Made by a program: the position numbers and the translations under genes. A stretch of DNA of 64,000 nucleotides from positions 4,464,001-4,528,000 of the forward strand of contig NZ_AP023362.1 in NCBI RefSeq assembly GCF_018326285.1, in the 5' to 3' direction. A model generated the notes under the pieces. It worked only from the letters and a program-made list of their open reading frames with translations, was not told the DNA's origin and did no database searches. Shown here one piece after another: positions 25,558-34,566 of this stretch. This stretch comes from Mycolicibacterium sp. TY81. GTDB taxonomy: Bacteria; Actinomycetota; Actinomycetes; Mycobacteriales; Mycobacteriaceae. How positions within the stretch are numbered: position 1 is the first letter of the stretch; each line of letters begins with the position of its first letter.

Positions 25558-26427
25558 ATGCTGGGAGCCGTGACCGCATCCGATCCGGCCGCCGGGGCCG
25601 CGGCCGCGCCGCGTCAGGAGGCCGAGTCGAGCGCTCCGGTGCGCACCGCGGCCTTCTTCGATCTCGACAAAACGGTGATTGCCAAGTCCAGCACCCTCGC
25701 TTTTAGCAAACCTTTTTTCAACCAGGGACTGCTGAACCGGCAAGCCGTCCTCAAGTCCACCTATGCACAGTTTCTGTTCCTGATGTCCGGCGCCGACCAC
25801 GATCAGATGGACCGCATGCGGTCCTACCTGACCAACATGTGCACCGGCTGGGACGTCGAACAGGTCAAGTCGATCGTCGCGGAGACGCTGCATGACATCG
25901 TCGACCCGCTGGTCTTCGCCGAGGCCGCGAACCTGATCGCCGACCACAAGCTGTGTGGCCGCGACGTCGTGGTGGTCTCGGCATCGGGCGAGGAGATCGT
26001 CGCGCCCATCGCCCGCGAACTCGGTGCCAACCATTCGATGGCCACGCGCATGGTGGTCGAGGACGGCAAGTACACCGGCGACGTCGACTTCTACTGCTTC
26101 GCGGAAGGCAAGGTCGAGGCGATCGAGGAACTCGCGGCCCGCGAGGGCTATGCGCTCGAGCACTGCTACGCCTACTCGGACTCCATCACCGATCTGCCGA
26201 TGCTTGAGGCCGTCGGCCACCCGGCCGTGGTGAACCCGGATCGCGCCCTGCGCAAGGAGGCCGCCGCCCGCGGCTGGCCGGTACTGACCTTCACCCGCCC
26301 GGTCTCGCTGCGGGACCGGCTGCCGGCGCCGTCGGGCGCCGCCGTGGCCACCACCCTGGCCGTCGGCGCCAGTGCCCTCGCGGCCGGCGCCGTGACGTAC
26401 TCGCTGCTCCGTCGACTGAACTTCTGA
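25558..26427 (+). CDS. HAD-IB family phosphatase (SerB-like), Rv3661-like
   Basis: 289 aa from ATG 25558 (GGAG 5 nt upstream); GTG 25570 is an almost equal alternative. HAD motif I is FFDLDKTVI, motif II VVVSASGEE, motif III Lys in GKVEAIEEL and motif IV YAYSDSITDLPMLEAVG. The C-terminal 35 residues contain a membrane-like Ala/Val segment (AAVATTLAVGASALAAGAVTYSLL). Members of this subfamily dephosphorylate phosphoserine or similar small or lipid phosphates; the substrate is not predictable here. It lies between two non-coding RNAs, as in M. tuberculosis. Confidence 0.85.
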   Translation: MLGAVTASDPAAGAAAAPRQEAESSAPVRTAAFFDLDKTVIAKSSTLAFSKPFFNQGLLNRQAVLKSTYAQFLFLMSGADHDQMDRMRSYLTNMCTGWDVEQVKSIVAETLHDIVDPLVFAEAANLIADHKLCGRDVVVVSASGEEIVAPIARELGANHSMATRMVVEDGKYTGDVDFYCFAEGKVEAIEELAAREGYALEHCYAYSDSITDLPMLEAVGHPAVVNPDRALRKEAAARGWPVLTFTRPVSLRDRLPAPSGAAVATTLAVGASALAAGAVTYSLLRRLNF

Positions 26428-26493
26428 AAGCTACTGACGAGTTGCTGAGACCGGCTCCGTAACAATCACAAATCGCCGGTGATTGACCCTTGA

Positions 26494-26509
26494 TGTGACT
26501 GCGGTCACG
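26494..26509 (+). promoter_or_regulatory. Candidate Crp site in the Ms1 promoter
   Basis: TGTGA-CTGCGG-TCACG has both half-sites of the Crp consensus TGTGA-N6-TCACA, with one mismatch. It ends at the base before the presumed -10 region (TAGTAC, 26510-26515). The crp gene itself is in this window. Binding is inferred from sequence only. Confidence 0.5.
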
Positions 26510-26521
26510 TAGTACAAAGGA

Positions 26522-26836
26522 AGCACGGAAGCCCCCGAGGCCAAGACCGAACCGGAAGAGAAGGTTCGGCCTCCCGAAGAGGGCATCCCAGCACGGAATA
26601 CCGGCACCCACGCGGAGCACATACCGCGACAATGGTAAAAGCGTTGTGGGCCTGCGTAATTGCGAAAAGCGAACGGCTAAGAGGACCCCTTGGGTGGGGT
26701 TGTAGCCGCAGCGCATCGCAGGGACGCCGAGGCCACCCACACAACCCGACAAGCACGCTTGGTAACCGGGGTTCCGTGCTAGCGGGCGGCGAGCCGAGTC
26801 AGATGTCCTCTGACGACGGAGCGTCGCCCGCTTTTA
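26522..26836 (+). ncRNA. Ms1 / MTS2823 RNA polymerase-binding RNA
   Basis: The 447-bp gap between the Rv3661-like and Rv3662c-like genes holds a long structured, non-coding stretch. It ends in a strong plus-strand terminator: AGCGGGCG (26781) pairs with CGCCCGCT (26832), with an inner hairpin GTCAGA/TCTGAC, followed by TTTT. Near the 5' end GAGGCC..CCGAACC pairs with GGTTCGGCCTC. In M. tuberculosis MTS2823, and in M. smegmatis Ms1, a roughly 300-nt RNA that binds core RNA polymerase in stationary phase, sits at this position. Ends are estimated from the -10 region and the terminator. Confidence 0.8.
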
Positions 26837-26874
26837 TGTTTCCGTCTTTGCTGGAGAAGATCGCGGACAGCCCG

Positions 26875-27645
26875 CTACTTGGCCGAGGCCTGCGCGATCG
26901 ACAGCGCCTCCCGGGCCCCGGCGTGCAGCGCACGACTGCTGCAGATCAACCACGCCGTCAGCCCGTCGGCCGTGCCCGACGCGAAGCCCCGTGCCGCGGC
27001 ACGGTATTCGCCAACCTGGCGCATCCAGTACATCTCCGGTACGCCGAGGCCGTGCGGGTCGAGTCCACTGGACATGGTGATCAACCGGGACACCGCGCGC
27101 GCCACCACACCGTCGGCGACCCCGAATGGAGCCAGGCTCAGTAGTTCGCCATGAGCGACGCCCGCGAGGACGGTCGCCGGTACCCGGCTCCCACCGCTCA
27201 CGATCTCGCCGAGCAGCTCGAGCCGGCGGCCCACGTCCGGATCGTCGGTGCGGGGCCGGCCGAGCCGGTCCGGGTCCGTCAGATCCGCGGCCGCCAGCGA
27301 GTGCAGCCGGGCGATCGCCTGCAACGGCGCGCGCTGCCAGACGCCGACGAGCGCGGTCGCGCCGCCTTCGAGCGCTTCGGCCACGCGCAGCGCGCCGGCG
27401 AGCACCGCGTCGGCGCGCTCACCTTTCGCCGGGGCCTCGCCGTCCTTACTGAAGCTCAGGGATCCGCCGTCGAGTACCGACGACGCCCGAGCGGCCCGCA
27501 TCGACGCCTCGGCCGCGGTGGCCGGCCAACCGCGCAAGTTCACCTTGTGCCGGTGGGCCCGGCCGAGCGCTTCACGCGCCTCGTCTCCGGCCTCGGCCAC
27601 GCCGGGCAGTTCGGCCAGGGGAGCCAGCGGGTCAGGTGCAGCCAC
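26875..27645 (-). CDS. Conserved protein, Rv3662c-like
   Basis: 256 aa from GTG 27645 (AAPDPLAPLAELPGV), the same length as Rv3662c; the frame is open far upstream but those codons overlap acs. It is an alanine/arginine-rich helical protein with no membrane segment. A recognisable middle part is LRGWPATAAEASMRAARAS and the end is GTADGLTAWLICSSRALHAG. It resembles small actinobacterial oxidoreductase-associated proteins, but I do not recognise a catalytic motif and leave the function open. It is divergent from acs with 99 nt between. Confidence 0.75.
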   Translation of the reverse strand: MAAPDPLAPLAELPGVAEAGDEAREALGRAHRHKVNLRGWPATAAEASMRAARASSVLDGGSLSFSKDGEAPAKGERADAVLAGALRVAEALEGGATALVGVWQRAPLQAIARLHSLAAADLTDPDRLGRPRTDDPDVGRRLELLGEIVSGGSRVPATVLAGVAHGELLSLAPFGVADGVVARAVSRLITMSSGLDPHGLGVPEMYWMRQVGEYRAAARGFASGTADGLTAWLICSSRALHAGAREALSIAQASAK

Positions 27646-27674
27646 GTCCGCACACGGTAGTGCCACCAGGTGGT

Positions 27675-27713
27675 CACCTCCAACGTCACGGTGGCGAGCC
27701 ACCTCCAACGTCA
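27675..27713 (+). repeat. 14-nt direct repeat in the acs promoter region
   Basis: CACCTCCAACGTCA occurs at 27675-27688 and 27700-27713, 25 bp apart, with a partial third copy (GCAACGTGCCA) just after. It lies 30-70 nt upstream of the acs start. It may bind a regulator of acetate use. Confidence 0.5.
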
Positions 27714-27744
27714 TTGCAACGTGCCAGTGACTACGCTCACAACC

Positions 27745-29691
27745 ATGACACAAGACACCGCTGTGCCACAGGCTTACCCGCCGCCTGCCGAGTTCGCCGC
27801 GCAGGCCAATGCCACCGCCGCGCTGTATCAAGAGGCCGACGCCGACCGCCTGGATTTCTGGCGCCGCCAGGGCGAGCGGTTGTCGTGGGCGACCCCGTTC
27901 ACCGAGGTGCTCGACTGGTCCAACGCACCCTTCGCCAAGTGGTTCGGCGACGGCAAGCTCAACGTCGCCTACAACTGCGTCGACCGCCACGTCGAGGCCG
28001 GCAATGGCGACCGCGTCGCGATCCACTGGGAAGGCGAGCCCGTCGGTGACGCCCGCGACATCACCTACGCCCAGCTCAAGGACGAGGTGAGTAAGGCCGC
28101 CAACGCCCTGACCGCGCTGGGCCTGACCGCCGGCGACCGCGTCGCCATCTACATGCCGATGGTGCCCGAGGCCATCGTGGCGATGCTGGCCTGCGCGCGC
28201 CTGGGTGTCATGCACTCGGTCGTGTTCGCCGGCTTCTCGGCCACCGCGCTGGCCGCCCGCGTCGAGGACGCCCAGGCCAAGCTGGTCATCACCACCGACG
28301 GGCAGTATCGCCGCGGCCAGGCGGCCTCGCTCAAGTCCGCGGTCGACGAAGCCGTCACCGGCCAGCCGAGCGTCGAGCACGTCCTGGTGGTCAAGCGCAC
28401 CGGCATCGACGTCGACTGGACCGAGGGCCGCGACGTCTGGTGGCACGAGATCGTCGACTCACAGTCCACCGACCACACCCCCGAGGCGTTCGACGCCGAG
28501 CAGCCGCTGTTCCTGCTGTACACCTCCGGCACCACCGGCAAGCCCAAGGGCATCGTGCACACGAGTGGCGGTTACCTGACGCAGGCGTCCTACAGCCACC
28601 ACAACGTCTTCGACATCAAGGCCGACGACGTCTACTGGTGCACCGCCGACATCGGCTGGGTCACCGGGCACACCTACATCGTCTACGGGCCGCTGTCCAA
28701 CGGCGTCACGCAGGTCGTCTACGAAGGCACCCCGACCTCACCGAACGAGCACCGGCACTTCGACATCATCGAAAAGTACGGTGTCACCATCTATTACACG
28801 GCGCCGACGCTGATCCGCACGTTCATGAAGCTGGGCCACCAGATCCCCGCGGCGCACGACCTGTCGAGCCTGCGGGTGCTCGGCTCGGTCGGCGAGCCCA
28901 TCAACCCCGAGGCCTGGCGCTGGTACCGCGAACACATCGGCGCGGGCACCACGCCCATCGTGGACACCTGGTGGCAGACCGAGACCGGCGCCATCATGAT
29001 CTCCCCGCTGCCCGGCGTCACCGCCGCCAAGCCCGGCTCGGCCATGACCCCACTGCCGGGCATCAGCGCCAAGATCGTCGACGACGACGGCAACGAACTG
29101 GTCCCCGGCGCAGACGAGGAAGAACACGTCACCGGCTACCTCGTGCTCGACAAGCCGTGGCCGTCGATGCTGCGCGGCATCTGGGGCGACGACGAACGCT
29201 TCAAGGACACCTACTGGTCCCGCTTCGCCGAGCAGGGCTGGTACTTCGCCGGTGACGGCGCCCGCTACGACGCCGACGGCAACATCTGGGTCCTGGGCCG
29301 TATCGACGACGTCATGAACATCTCCGGGCATCGCATCTCCACCGCCGAGGTCGAGTCCGCGCTCGTCGGGCACTCCGGGGTGGCCGAGGCCGCCGTCGTC
29401 GGCGCCACCGACGCCACCACCGGGCAGGCCATCTGCGCTTTCGTCATCCTCAAGGCCTCCGCGCACGGCGGCTCGGAGAACATCGTCGAAGAACTGCGGG
29501 CCCAGGTCGCGACCGAGATCTCCCCCATCGCCAAGCCGCGCGAGATCCACGTCGTGCCCGAGCTGCCCAAGACGCGTAGCGGCAAGATCATGCGCCGGCT
29601 GCTGCGCGATGTCGCCGAGGGCCGCGATCTCGGGGACACCTCCACCCTCGTCGACCCCAGCGTCTTCGAGGCCATCCGCGCCAGTAAGTAG
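27745..29691 (+). CDS. acs: Acetyl-CoA synthetase
   Basis: 648 aa from ATG 27745 (MTQDTAVPQAYPPP); the upstream frame is not coding. Adenylate-forming motifs are YTSGTTGKPKGI (P-loop), DTWWQTETGAI, the hinge region GRIDDVMNISGHRIS and the acetylation-site motif PKTRSGKIMRR near the C-terminus, whose Lys is the target of the cAMP-dependent acetyltransferase and sirtuin. It makes acetyl-CoA from acetate, ATP and CoA through acetyl-AMP. It is the Rv3667 orthologue. The dppABCD genes that separate it from Rv3662c in M. tuberculosis are absent. Confidence 0.96.
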   Translation: MTQDTAVPQAYPPPAEFAAQANATAALYQEADADRLDFWRRQGERLSWATPFTEVLDWSNAPFAKWFGDGKLNVAYNCVDRHVEAGNGDRVAIHWEGEPVGDARDITYAQLKDEVSKAANALTALGLTAGDRVAIYMPMVPEAIVAMLACARLGVMHSVVFAGFSATALAARVEDAQAKLVITTDGQYRRGQAASLKSAVDEAVTGQPSVEHVLVVKRTGIDVDWTEGRDVWWHEIVDSQSTDHTPEAFDAEQPLFLLYTSGTTGKPKGIVHTSGGYLTQASYSHHNVFDIKADDVYWCTADIGWVTGHTYIVYGPLSNGVTQVVYEGTPTSPNEHRHFDIIEKYGVTIYYTAPTLIRTFMKLGHQIPAAHDLSSLRVLGSVGEPINPEAWRWYREHIGAGTTPIVDTWWQTETGAIMISPLPGVTAAKPGSAMTPLPGISAKIVDDDGNELVPGADEEEHVTGYLVLDKPWPSMLRGIWGDDERFKDTYWSRFAEQGWYFAGDGARYDADGNIWVLGRIDDVMNISGHRISTAEVESALVGHSGVAEAAVVGATDATTGQAICAFVILKASAHGGSENIVEELRAQVATEISPIAKPREIHVVPELPKTRSGKIMRRLLRDVAEGRDLGDTSTLVDPSVFEAIRASK

Positions 29692-29715
29692 GGCAGCCAG
29701 CAGGGCCAGGCCGGC

Positions 29716-30408
29716 TCAGGCGATGGGCACGTAGCCCGCGCCGGGCCGGCTCTTGGCGTCGAGGTCGGCGATCACCGCGTTGATCGACACCGTCACGGCC
29801 GGGGTGTGCAGCGGCACGTACTTGACGACGCACGTCGGCAGGTCGTCACTGAAGGCGCCGTGGATCATGCCGACCAGTTTGTTGTTGACGGTGACGGGCG
29901 CGCCCGAGTCGCCGGGCTGGCCACACACCTGGTCCACGATGGTGCCCGGGTCCTGTCCGGGGCCCCACGTGACACCGCACGTGTAGCCCGTGGTGCGGCC
30001 CAGCTTGCACGCCACCTGACCGAAGGCCGGGTCCGGGCCGATGCCGTCGATCTGGAAGCCGTTGACGTTGTTCAGCGGCTGCACCTTGGCCGGGTCGAAC
30101 TCGATGACGGCGTAGTCCAGCGGCTGGCTACCGGCCACCATGACGCCCAGGGTGCCTCGGTTCTCTGCGCCCTCGGCCGCCACCTCGTGACCGGGACCGC
30201 CGCAGTGCGCCGACGTGAAGCCGACCAGCTTGCCGCGATTGTCGTGACCGATCGTGGTCAGGGTGCAGAACGTGTCGCCGTCCACGACGATGCCCGAGCC
30301 ACCGCCCAGCGGCACCGGTGCATCCGCGCGGGCCGGCACCCCGACCGATGTGCCGAGCAGAGCAATGGCCATCCCACACATCGAAGCAAACCCGGGTGCC
30401 AAACGCAT
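29716..30408 (-). CDS. Secreted chymotrypsin-like serine protease, Rv3668c-like
   Basis: 230 aa from ATG 30408. A signal peptide (residues 1-29, ending PARA-D) is followed by a small trypsin-fold domain. The triad is visible: His in TSAHCGGPG, Asp in PLDYAVIEF, Ser in CGQPGDSGAPV. Cysteine pairs flank these sites (FCTLT...AHC, GYTCGV...QVCGQ), suggesting three disulfides as in streptogrisin-type enzymes. It is convergent with acs and divergent from the holin-like gene. The substrate is unknown. Confidence 0.88.
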   Translation of the reverse strand: MRLAPGFASMCGMAIALLGTSVGVPARADAPVPLGGGSGIVVDGDTFCTLTTIGHDNRGKLVGFTSAHCGGPGHEVAAEGAENRGTLGVMVAGSQPLDYAVIEFDPAKVQPLNNVNGFQIDGIGPDPAFGQVACKLGRTTGYTCGVTWGPGQDPGTIVDQVCGQPGDSGAPVTVNNKLVGMIHGAFSDDLPTCVVKYVPLHTPAVTVSINAVIADLDAKSRPGAGYVPIA

Positions 30409-30498
30409 CGGGGCAGTGTATCGCTGGGCCGGATCGTTAAGCGGCGCCCCACGTGGCAACATATGCCAGGACTACACCGACGCCGGGAGGACGTGTTC

Positions 30499-31008
30499 GT
30501 GAGCAATGGCGATCGCAAGAATGGCCCCGTTCCAGCCACGGTGACCTCGATCCCGCTGGTGGATCCGCATGCACCCAAGGCCGATCCGTCGATCGGCGAT
30601 CTGGTCAAGGAAGCCACCGCGCAGATGTCGACGCTGGTGCGCGCCGAGGTCGAGCTGGCGCGCGCCGAGATCACCGCCGACGTCAAGAAGGGCCTGACCG
30701 GCAGCGTCCTGTTCATCGCCGCCCTCGTCGTGCTCTTCTACTCGACGTTCTTTTTCTTCTTCTTCCTCGGCTCGCTGCTGGAGCTGTGGCTGCCGAGCTG
30801 GGCGTCGTACCTCATCGTCTTCGCGCTGATGGTGCTGACGACGGGTGCGCTCGCCTTCCTGGGCTTCCTCAAGGTCCGCAAGATCCGCGGCCCGCGGGAC
30901 ACCATCGCCACGGTCAAGGAGGCCAAGGTGGCGCTGACACCGGGCCACGACAAGCCGTCGAGCCAAGCCTCCATTCGCACGGCTTCTAGCGACACCTCAG
31001 GCTGGTAG
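30499..31008 (+). CDS. Phage-holin-superfamily membrane protein (PF07332 type), Rv3669-like
   Basis: 169 aa from GTG 30499, which lies 8 nt after GGGAGG; GTG 30493 is too close to that site. An amphipathic N-terminal helix (IGDLVKEATAQMSTLVRAEVELARAE) precedes two adjacent membrane helices (residues about 68-125). The first has a striking run of phenylalanines, STFFFFFFLGSLL. A basic cytoplasmic tail follows. Such proteins are called holin-like by fold only; no phage genes are nearby. It overlaps ephE by one base, so the two are translated together. Confidence 0.85.
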   Translation: MSNGDRKNGPVPATVTSIPLVDPHAPKADPSIGDLVKEATAQMSTLVRAEVELARAEITADVKKGLTGSVLFIAALVVLFYSTFFFFFFLGSLLELWLPSWASYLIVFALMVLTTGALAFLGFLKVRKIRGPRDTIATVKEAKVALTPGHDKPSSQASIRTASSDTSGW

Positions 31009-31973
31009 TGCCGCCACCTGATCCGTCGGTCGTCCGGATCGACGGTCCGTGGCGACACCTCCAGGTGCACGCGAACGGGATCCGCTTCCACGTCGTCGAG
31101 GCCGAGGGCTCCGAGCCCGAGGACCGGAACGCGGACGGCTCCTCGAATGCCGAGCGCCCGCTGGTGATCCTGCTGCACGGGTTCGCCTCGTTCTGGTACT
31201 CGTGGCGGCATCAGTTGCGCGACCTGCGGGGCGCCCGCGTCGTCGCGGTCGACCTGCGCGGCTACGGCGGCAGCGACAAACCACCGACCGGATACGACGG
31301 CTGGACGCTGGCCGGCGACACCGCGGGCCTGGTGCGCGCGCTGGGACACCACTCGGCCGTACTGGTGGGACACGCCGACGGCGGCCTCGTCTGCTGGGCG
31401 ACGGCAATGCTGCATCCGCGGGTGGTGCGGGGCATCGCGCTGGTCAGTTCACCGCATCCCGTGGCGCTGCGGTCGTCGACGCTGACCGACAAGGGCCAGC
31501 GCGCGGCCCTGCTGCCGGCGATGCTGCGCAACCAGGTGCCGTGGTGGCCCGAGCATGTCCTGACCCGGCGGGGTGGTGCGGCCGTCGAGCAGCTGGTGCG
31601 CAGCCGCGCCGGCGCCGCCTGGCCGGCGACGGCCGACTTCGCCCAGACCGCCGCGCACCTGCGCACCGCGATCCAGATTCCGTCGGCCGCGCATTCGGCG
31701 CTCGAATACCAGCGGTGGGCGGCGCGCAGTCAGCTCCGCGGTGAGGGCCGGCGCTTCATGCGCGCGATGAAACAGCGCACCGCGGTCCCGGTCCTGCACC
31801 TGCACGGCACCGCCGATCCGTACGTGCTCGACGACCCGGTCCGCCGGACGCAGCGTTACGCCCCGCAGACCCGCTTCGTATCCATCCCCGGCGCAGGACA
31901 TTTCGCGCACGAGGAACAGCCGTCGACCGTCACCTCGGAGCTGTCGACGTTCCTGCACCAGCTACCCGGCTGA
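31008..31973 (+). CDS. ephE: Epoxide hydrolase-type alpha/beta hydrolase
   Basis: 321 aa from GTG 31008, overlapping the previous stop (TAGTG). Alpha/beta hydrolase hallmarks are the oxyanion motif LLHGFASFWYSWRHQ, the nucleophile elbow VGHADGG with Asp rather than Ser (as in epoxide hydrolases) and the C-terminal catalytic His in GAGHFAHEE. It is the Rv3670 orthologue (ephE) by position. It would open epoxides to diols; the natural substrate is unknown. Its 3' end overlaps the convergent marP by 12 nt. Confidence 0.88.
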   Translation: MPPPDPSVVRIDGPWRHLQVHANGIRFHVVEAEGSEPEDRNADGSSNAERPLVILLHGFASFWYSWRHQLRDLRGARVVAVDLRGYGGSDKPPTGYDGWTLAGDTAGLVRALGHHSAVLVGHADGGLVCWATAMLHPRVVRGIALVSSPHPVALRSSTLTDKGQRAALLPAMLRNQVPWWPEHVLTRRGGAAVEQLVRSRAGAAWPATADFAQTAAHLRTAIQIPSAAHSALEYQRWAARSQLRGEGRRFMRAMKQRTAVPVLHLHGTADPYVLDDPVRRTQRYAPQTRFVSIPGAGHFAHEEQPSTVTSELSTFLHQLPG

Positions 31974-33155
31974 GATGCACTTCCCGGTCGGCACCGCTTC
32001 GGAGTTGTCGACCTTGGCCATCTGCTTGGCCACCTCGTCGGCCGTGAGGACGAAGCCGGTGTCGGCGTCGTCGACCGCGGCGCCGAACACGACACCGAGT
32101 ACCTTGCCGCTGCCGTCGATCAGCGGTCCACCCGAATTGCCTTGGCGGACATTGCCTCTGATGGTGTAGACCTCACGCGTGACGGTCGTCGAGTGGTAGA
32201 TGTCCGGGCCGTTGAGCTTGATGACCTCGCGGATACGCGCCGGGGTCGCGGCGAACTCGCCGCCGCCCGGATAGCCCATCACCACCGCGCCGGTCCCGGT
32301 CGGGGCCTCCTGCATGTCGAACTTCAGCGGCGCCGCGGGCAGGTCGGGCGCGTCGAGGATCGAGATGTCGGCCTCGGGGTCGTATGACACGACCTTGGCG
32401 TCGTAGCTCTTGTCGTCGACCTGGACGGTGACGCTGTTGGAGCCCGCCACCACGTGGGCGTTGGACATGACCCGGCCGGGCGCCACCACGAAGCCGGTGC
32501 CCTCGAGGACCTTCTGGCAGCTCTGCGCGACGCCGCGGATCTTCACGACGCTGCCCTTGGCCGCGGCCACCGCCGGATCGGCGACGAGCGCGGGATCGGG
32601 CGCCGAGACGCTGACGATCGGGGTGCGGCCGAACGGCTGCAGCACCGACGGCAGGCCCGAGGTGTTCAGCAGCGCCGAGAGCCGCGTGGGCACGCGCTTG
32701 AGCCAGGCCGGTGCGAGATCGTTGACCTCGGACAGCACGCGCGAACCGTTCACCGCCGCAGCCAGGTTCGGCTGGTCGGACGACGTCAGCGGGGTGGCCA
32801 GCAGCCAGGCGGCGACCAGCACCGCGACCAGTTGCAGGGCCATGCCGACGACCGAGTCGAAGCCGCGCACCACCTCGTTGCGCATCGCGCCACGGACGGC
32901 GCGACCCAGCACGACGCCGGCGATCTCGCCCACCACGACGAGGCCGAGGATCAGGAACAGGGCGATGAAGAGCTTGCTGCGGGCGCCGTCGACGTGCGCC
33001 ACCACATGCGGCGCCAGCAGCACACCGGCCACCGCGCCGAGCACCACACCGAGAAAAGACAGCAGGGAGCCCAGCGCCCCGGACCGCCAGCCCGAGACGG
33101 CGGCGACGAAGGCGACGGACAGAACGGCCAGATCCAGCCATTGTGAAGGTGTCAT
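31962..33155 (-). CDS. marP: Membrane-anchored acid-resistance serine protease
   Basis: 397 aa, the same length as M. tuberculosis MarP (Rv3671c). Four N-terminal membrane helices of the CvpA/colicin V type (residues about 1-130) are followed by a periplasmic chymotrypsin-like protease. The triad is visible as His in SNAHVVAG, Asp in EADISILD and Ser in RQGNSGGPL. The two cysteines that form the activating disulfide are present (AQSCQKV and TGKCISAG). It cleaves the peptidoglycan hydrolase RipA and keeps cytoplasmic pH in acid. It starts at ATG 33155, overlapping the Nudix gene. Confidence 0.95.
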   Translation of the reverse strand: MTPSQWLDLAVLSVAFVAAVSGWRSGALGSLLSFLGVVLGAVAGVLLAPHVVAHVDGARSKLFIALFLILGLVVVGEIAGVVLGRAVRGAMRNEVVRGFDSVVGMALQLVAVLVAAWLLATPLTSSDQPNLAAAVNGSRVLSEVNDLAPAWLKRVPTRLSALLNTSGLPSVLQPFGRTPIVSVSAPDPALVADPAVAAAKGSVVKIRGVAQSCQKVLEGTGFVVAPGRVMSNAHVVAGSNSVTVQVDDKSYDAKVVSYDPEADISILDAPDLPAAPLKFDMQEAPTGTGAVVMGYPGGGEFAATPARIREVIKLNGPDIYHSTTVTREVYTIRGNVRQGNSGGPLIDGSGKVLGVVFGAAVDDADTGFVLTADEVAKQMAKVDNSEAVPTGKCISAG

Positions 33156-33916
33156 GGTTGATCCACACGGTAGCCGCTGGACTCGCCCAGCAGCGCCATT
33201 GCCGCGTCCAGTTCCTCGACGACGTCGGTGTTCCACGGCTTGGCCCAGCCTGCGACGTCGAGCATCGCGGAGATCACCTGAGCGGTGAAGCCCCACACCA
33301 GCATCTGGTTGAGCAGAAATGCCGGGCCGGCGAACTGCCGCGTGTTCTCTTTGCGATACACCATCAACCGGTTCTCGGGATTGACGAAGGCGCGCACCGG
33401 AACCCGCGCGACGATCGCGGTCTCGGCCGGGTCGACGGCGAGGACGTGGCCCGGGTCGGGCGAGTACGCGAGCACGGGGACCACGTGAAAACCCGAGGGC
33501 GGGATGAACATTCGGTCCAGCGTGGCCAGGATGTGCAACCGGGAGGGATCAATGCCGGTTTCCTCGTTCGCCTCGCGCAGCGCGGTGCCGATGGGACCGT
33601 CGTCCCCTGGATCGGACGCGCCGCCGGGGAACGCCGCCTGCCCGGCGTGGTGGCGCAGCGTCGATGCGCGGACGGTGACCAGCAGGTCGGCGTCGGGCGG
33701 CAGGGCACCGGCGGGGGCGTCGGGCGCGCCCGAGAACAACACCAGGACGGCGGCGTCGCGCTTGGTGCCGGTCAATGTCGCGGTGGCGCCGGCGGCGGTG
33801 ATGGCCGCCAGCACGCTCTTCGGCACCCGGCGCCGGTAGGCCTGCGGGAGGTCCGCGGCGTTGTCGACGAGGGGCCGCAGCCAGGCCGGGGCGGCCTGTG
33901 GGTTCAGCACGTTCAC
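33152..33916 (-). CDS. Nudix hydrolase of the CoA pyrophosphatase type, Rv3672c-like
   Basis: 254 aa from GTG 33916 (GTGA overlap with the thioredoxin-like gene). The Nudix box of the coenzyme A pyrophosphatase subfamily is visible as FPGGASDPGDDGPIGTALRE followed by ANEETGI. The preceding SVLAAITAAGATATLT and the RRVPKSV motif also fit that subfamily. It likely cleaves CoA or its derivatives to 4'-phosphopantetheine and 3',5'-ADP. It lies in a tight minus-strand operon, nth - tlpA-like - nudix - marP. Confidence 0.85.
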   Translation of the reverse strand: MNVLNPQAAPAWLRPLVDNAADLPQAYRRRVPKSVLAAITAAGATATLTGTKRDAAVLVLFSGAPDAPAGALPPDADLLVTVRASTLRHHAGQAAFPGGASDPGDDGPIGTALREANEETGIDPSRLHILATLDRMFIPPSGFHVVPVLAYSPDPGHVLAVDPAETAIVARVPVRAFVNPENRLMVYRKENTRQFAGPAFLLNQMLVWGFTAQVISAMLDVAGWAKPWNTDVVEELDAAMALLGESSGYRVDQP

Positions 33917-34566
33917 CCCGACACTCCTAACTGTGCGTTCACTGCACTGGCGATCTCGTCGGCACTGGTGAACGGCCGGGGCAGGACCTGCGCAACGCTA
34001 CCGTCAGGGCGCAGCAGCACGGTCGCAGGCATGACATTGGGGACGCGCAGCGCGGCCGCGATCAGCCGCCGGCCGTCCTGCAGCATCGGCAGCTTGACGC
34101 CGAGGTCGGCCAGCCGCAGCAGCCCGGCGGTCTCGTTCTCGTCCTGGTGCACCGTCACCACGGTCACGCGGGCGCCCATGCGGCGCTGGTACTCCGCGAG
34201 TGCGGGCAGTTCGTCGGCGCAGGGGCCGCACCAGTAGGCCCACAGGTTCAGTACGACGGCTCGGCCGGCGAGGGCCTTCGCGACGTCGACGGGCGCGCCG
34301 TCGGCCGCGCAGTCGACGGTGATGCCCTGCAGGGCTTGCGGTCCGGGCCCGCCCTGCGGCGCCGGACAGGGCGGCAGGGCCGCCTTGGCCCGAGGCGCGG
34401 CCAGCGCCGCCGGGGTGTCGGCGTCGCGATGCACCCGGGCCGGGCCGGGCGGCCGGCCCGATGGCCCCGAACCCGACGGCTGCTCACCGAGTTGCCGCCA
34501 CAGCGCCACTCCCAGCACGACGAACACGGCCAGCACCACGACGGTCCAGCGGGCAGACCGACTCAC
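33913..34566 (-). CDS. Membrane-anchored TlpA/ResA-like thioredoxin, Rv3673c-like
   Basis: 217 aa from GTG 34566, overlapping nth as GTGA. One N-terminal membrane helix ([17 protein letters not shown]) is followed by a Pro/Gly-rich linker and a periplasmic thioredoxin domain with active site [15 protein letters not shown] and the cis-proline loop [13 protein letters not shown]. Two further cysteines (PPCPAP and TVDCAAD) in the linker could form an extra disulfide. It probably acts in extracytoplasmic thiol reduction or cytochrome c maturation; the partner is unknown. Confidence 0.87.
   Translation of the reverse strand: MSRSARWTVVVLAVFVVLGVALWRQLGEQPSGSGPSGRPPGPARVHRDADTPAALAAPRAKAALPPCPAPQGGPGPQALQGITVDCAADGAPVDVAKALAGRAVVLNLWAYWCGPCADELPALAEYQRRMGARVTVVTVHQDENETAGLLRLADLGVKLPMLQDGRRLIAAALRVPNVMPATVLLRPDGSVAQVLPRPFTSADEIASAVNAQLGVSG

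Noticed and set aside
26632..27144. Plus-strand open frame of 170 codons
   Set aside because: It covers the Ms1 RNA and the antisense of the Rv3662c-like gene; no family pattern.
30740..30780. Phenylalanine run in the holin-like protein as a sign of phage origin
   Set aside because: Neighbours are conserved chromosomal genes (Rv3668c, ephE, marP) and no phage genes are present.
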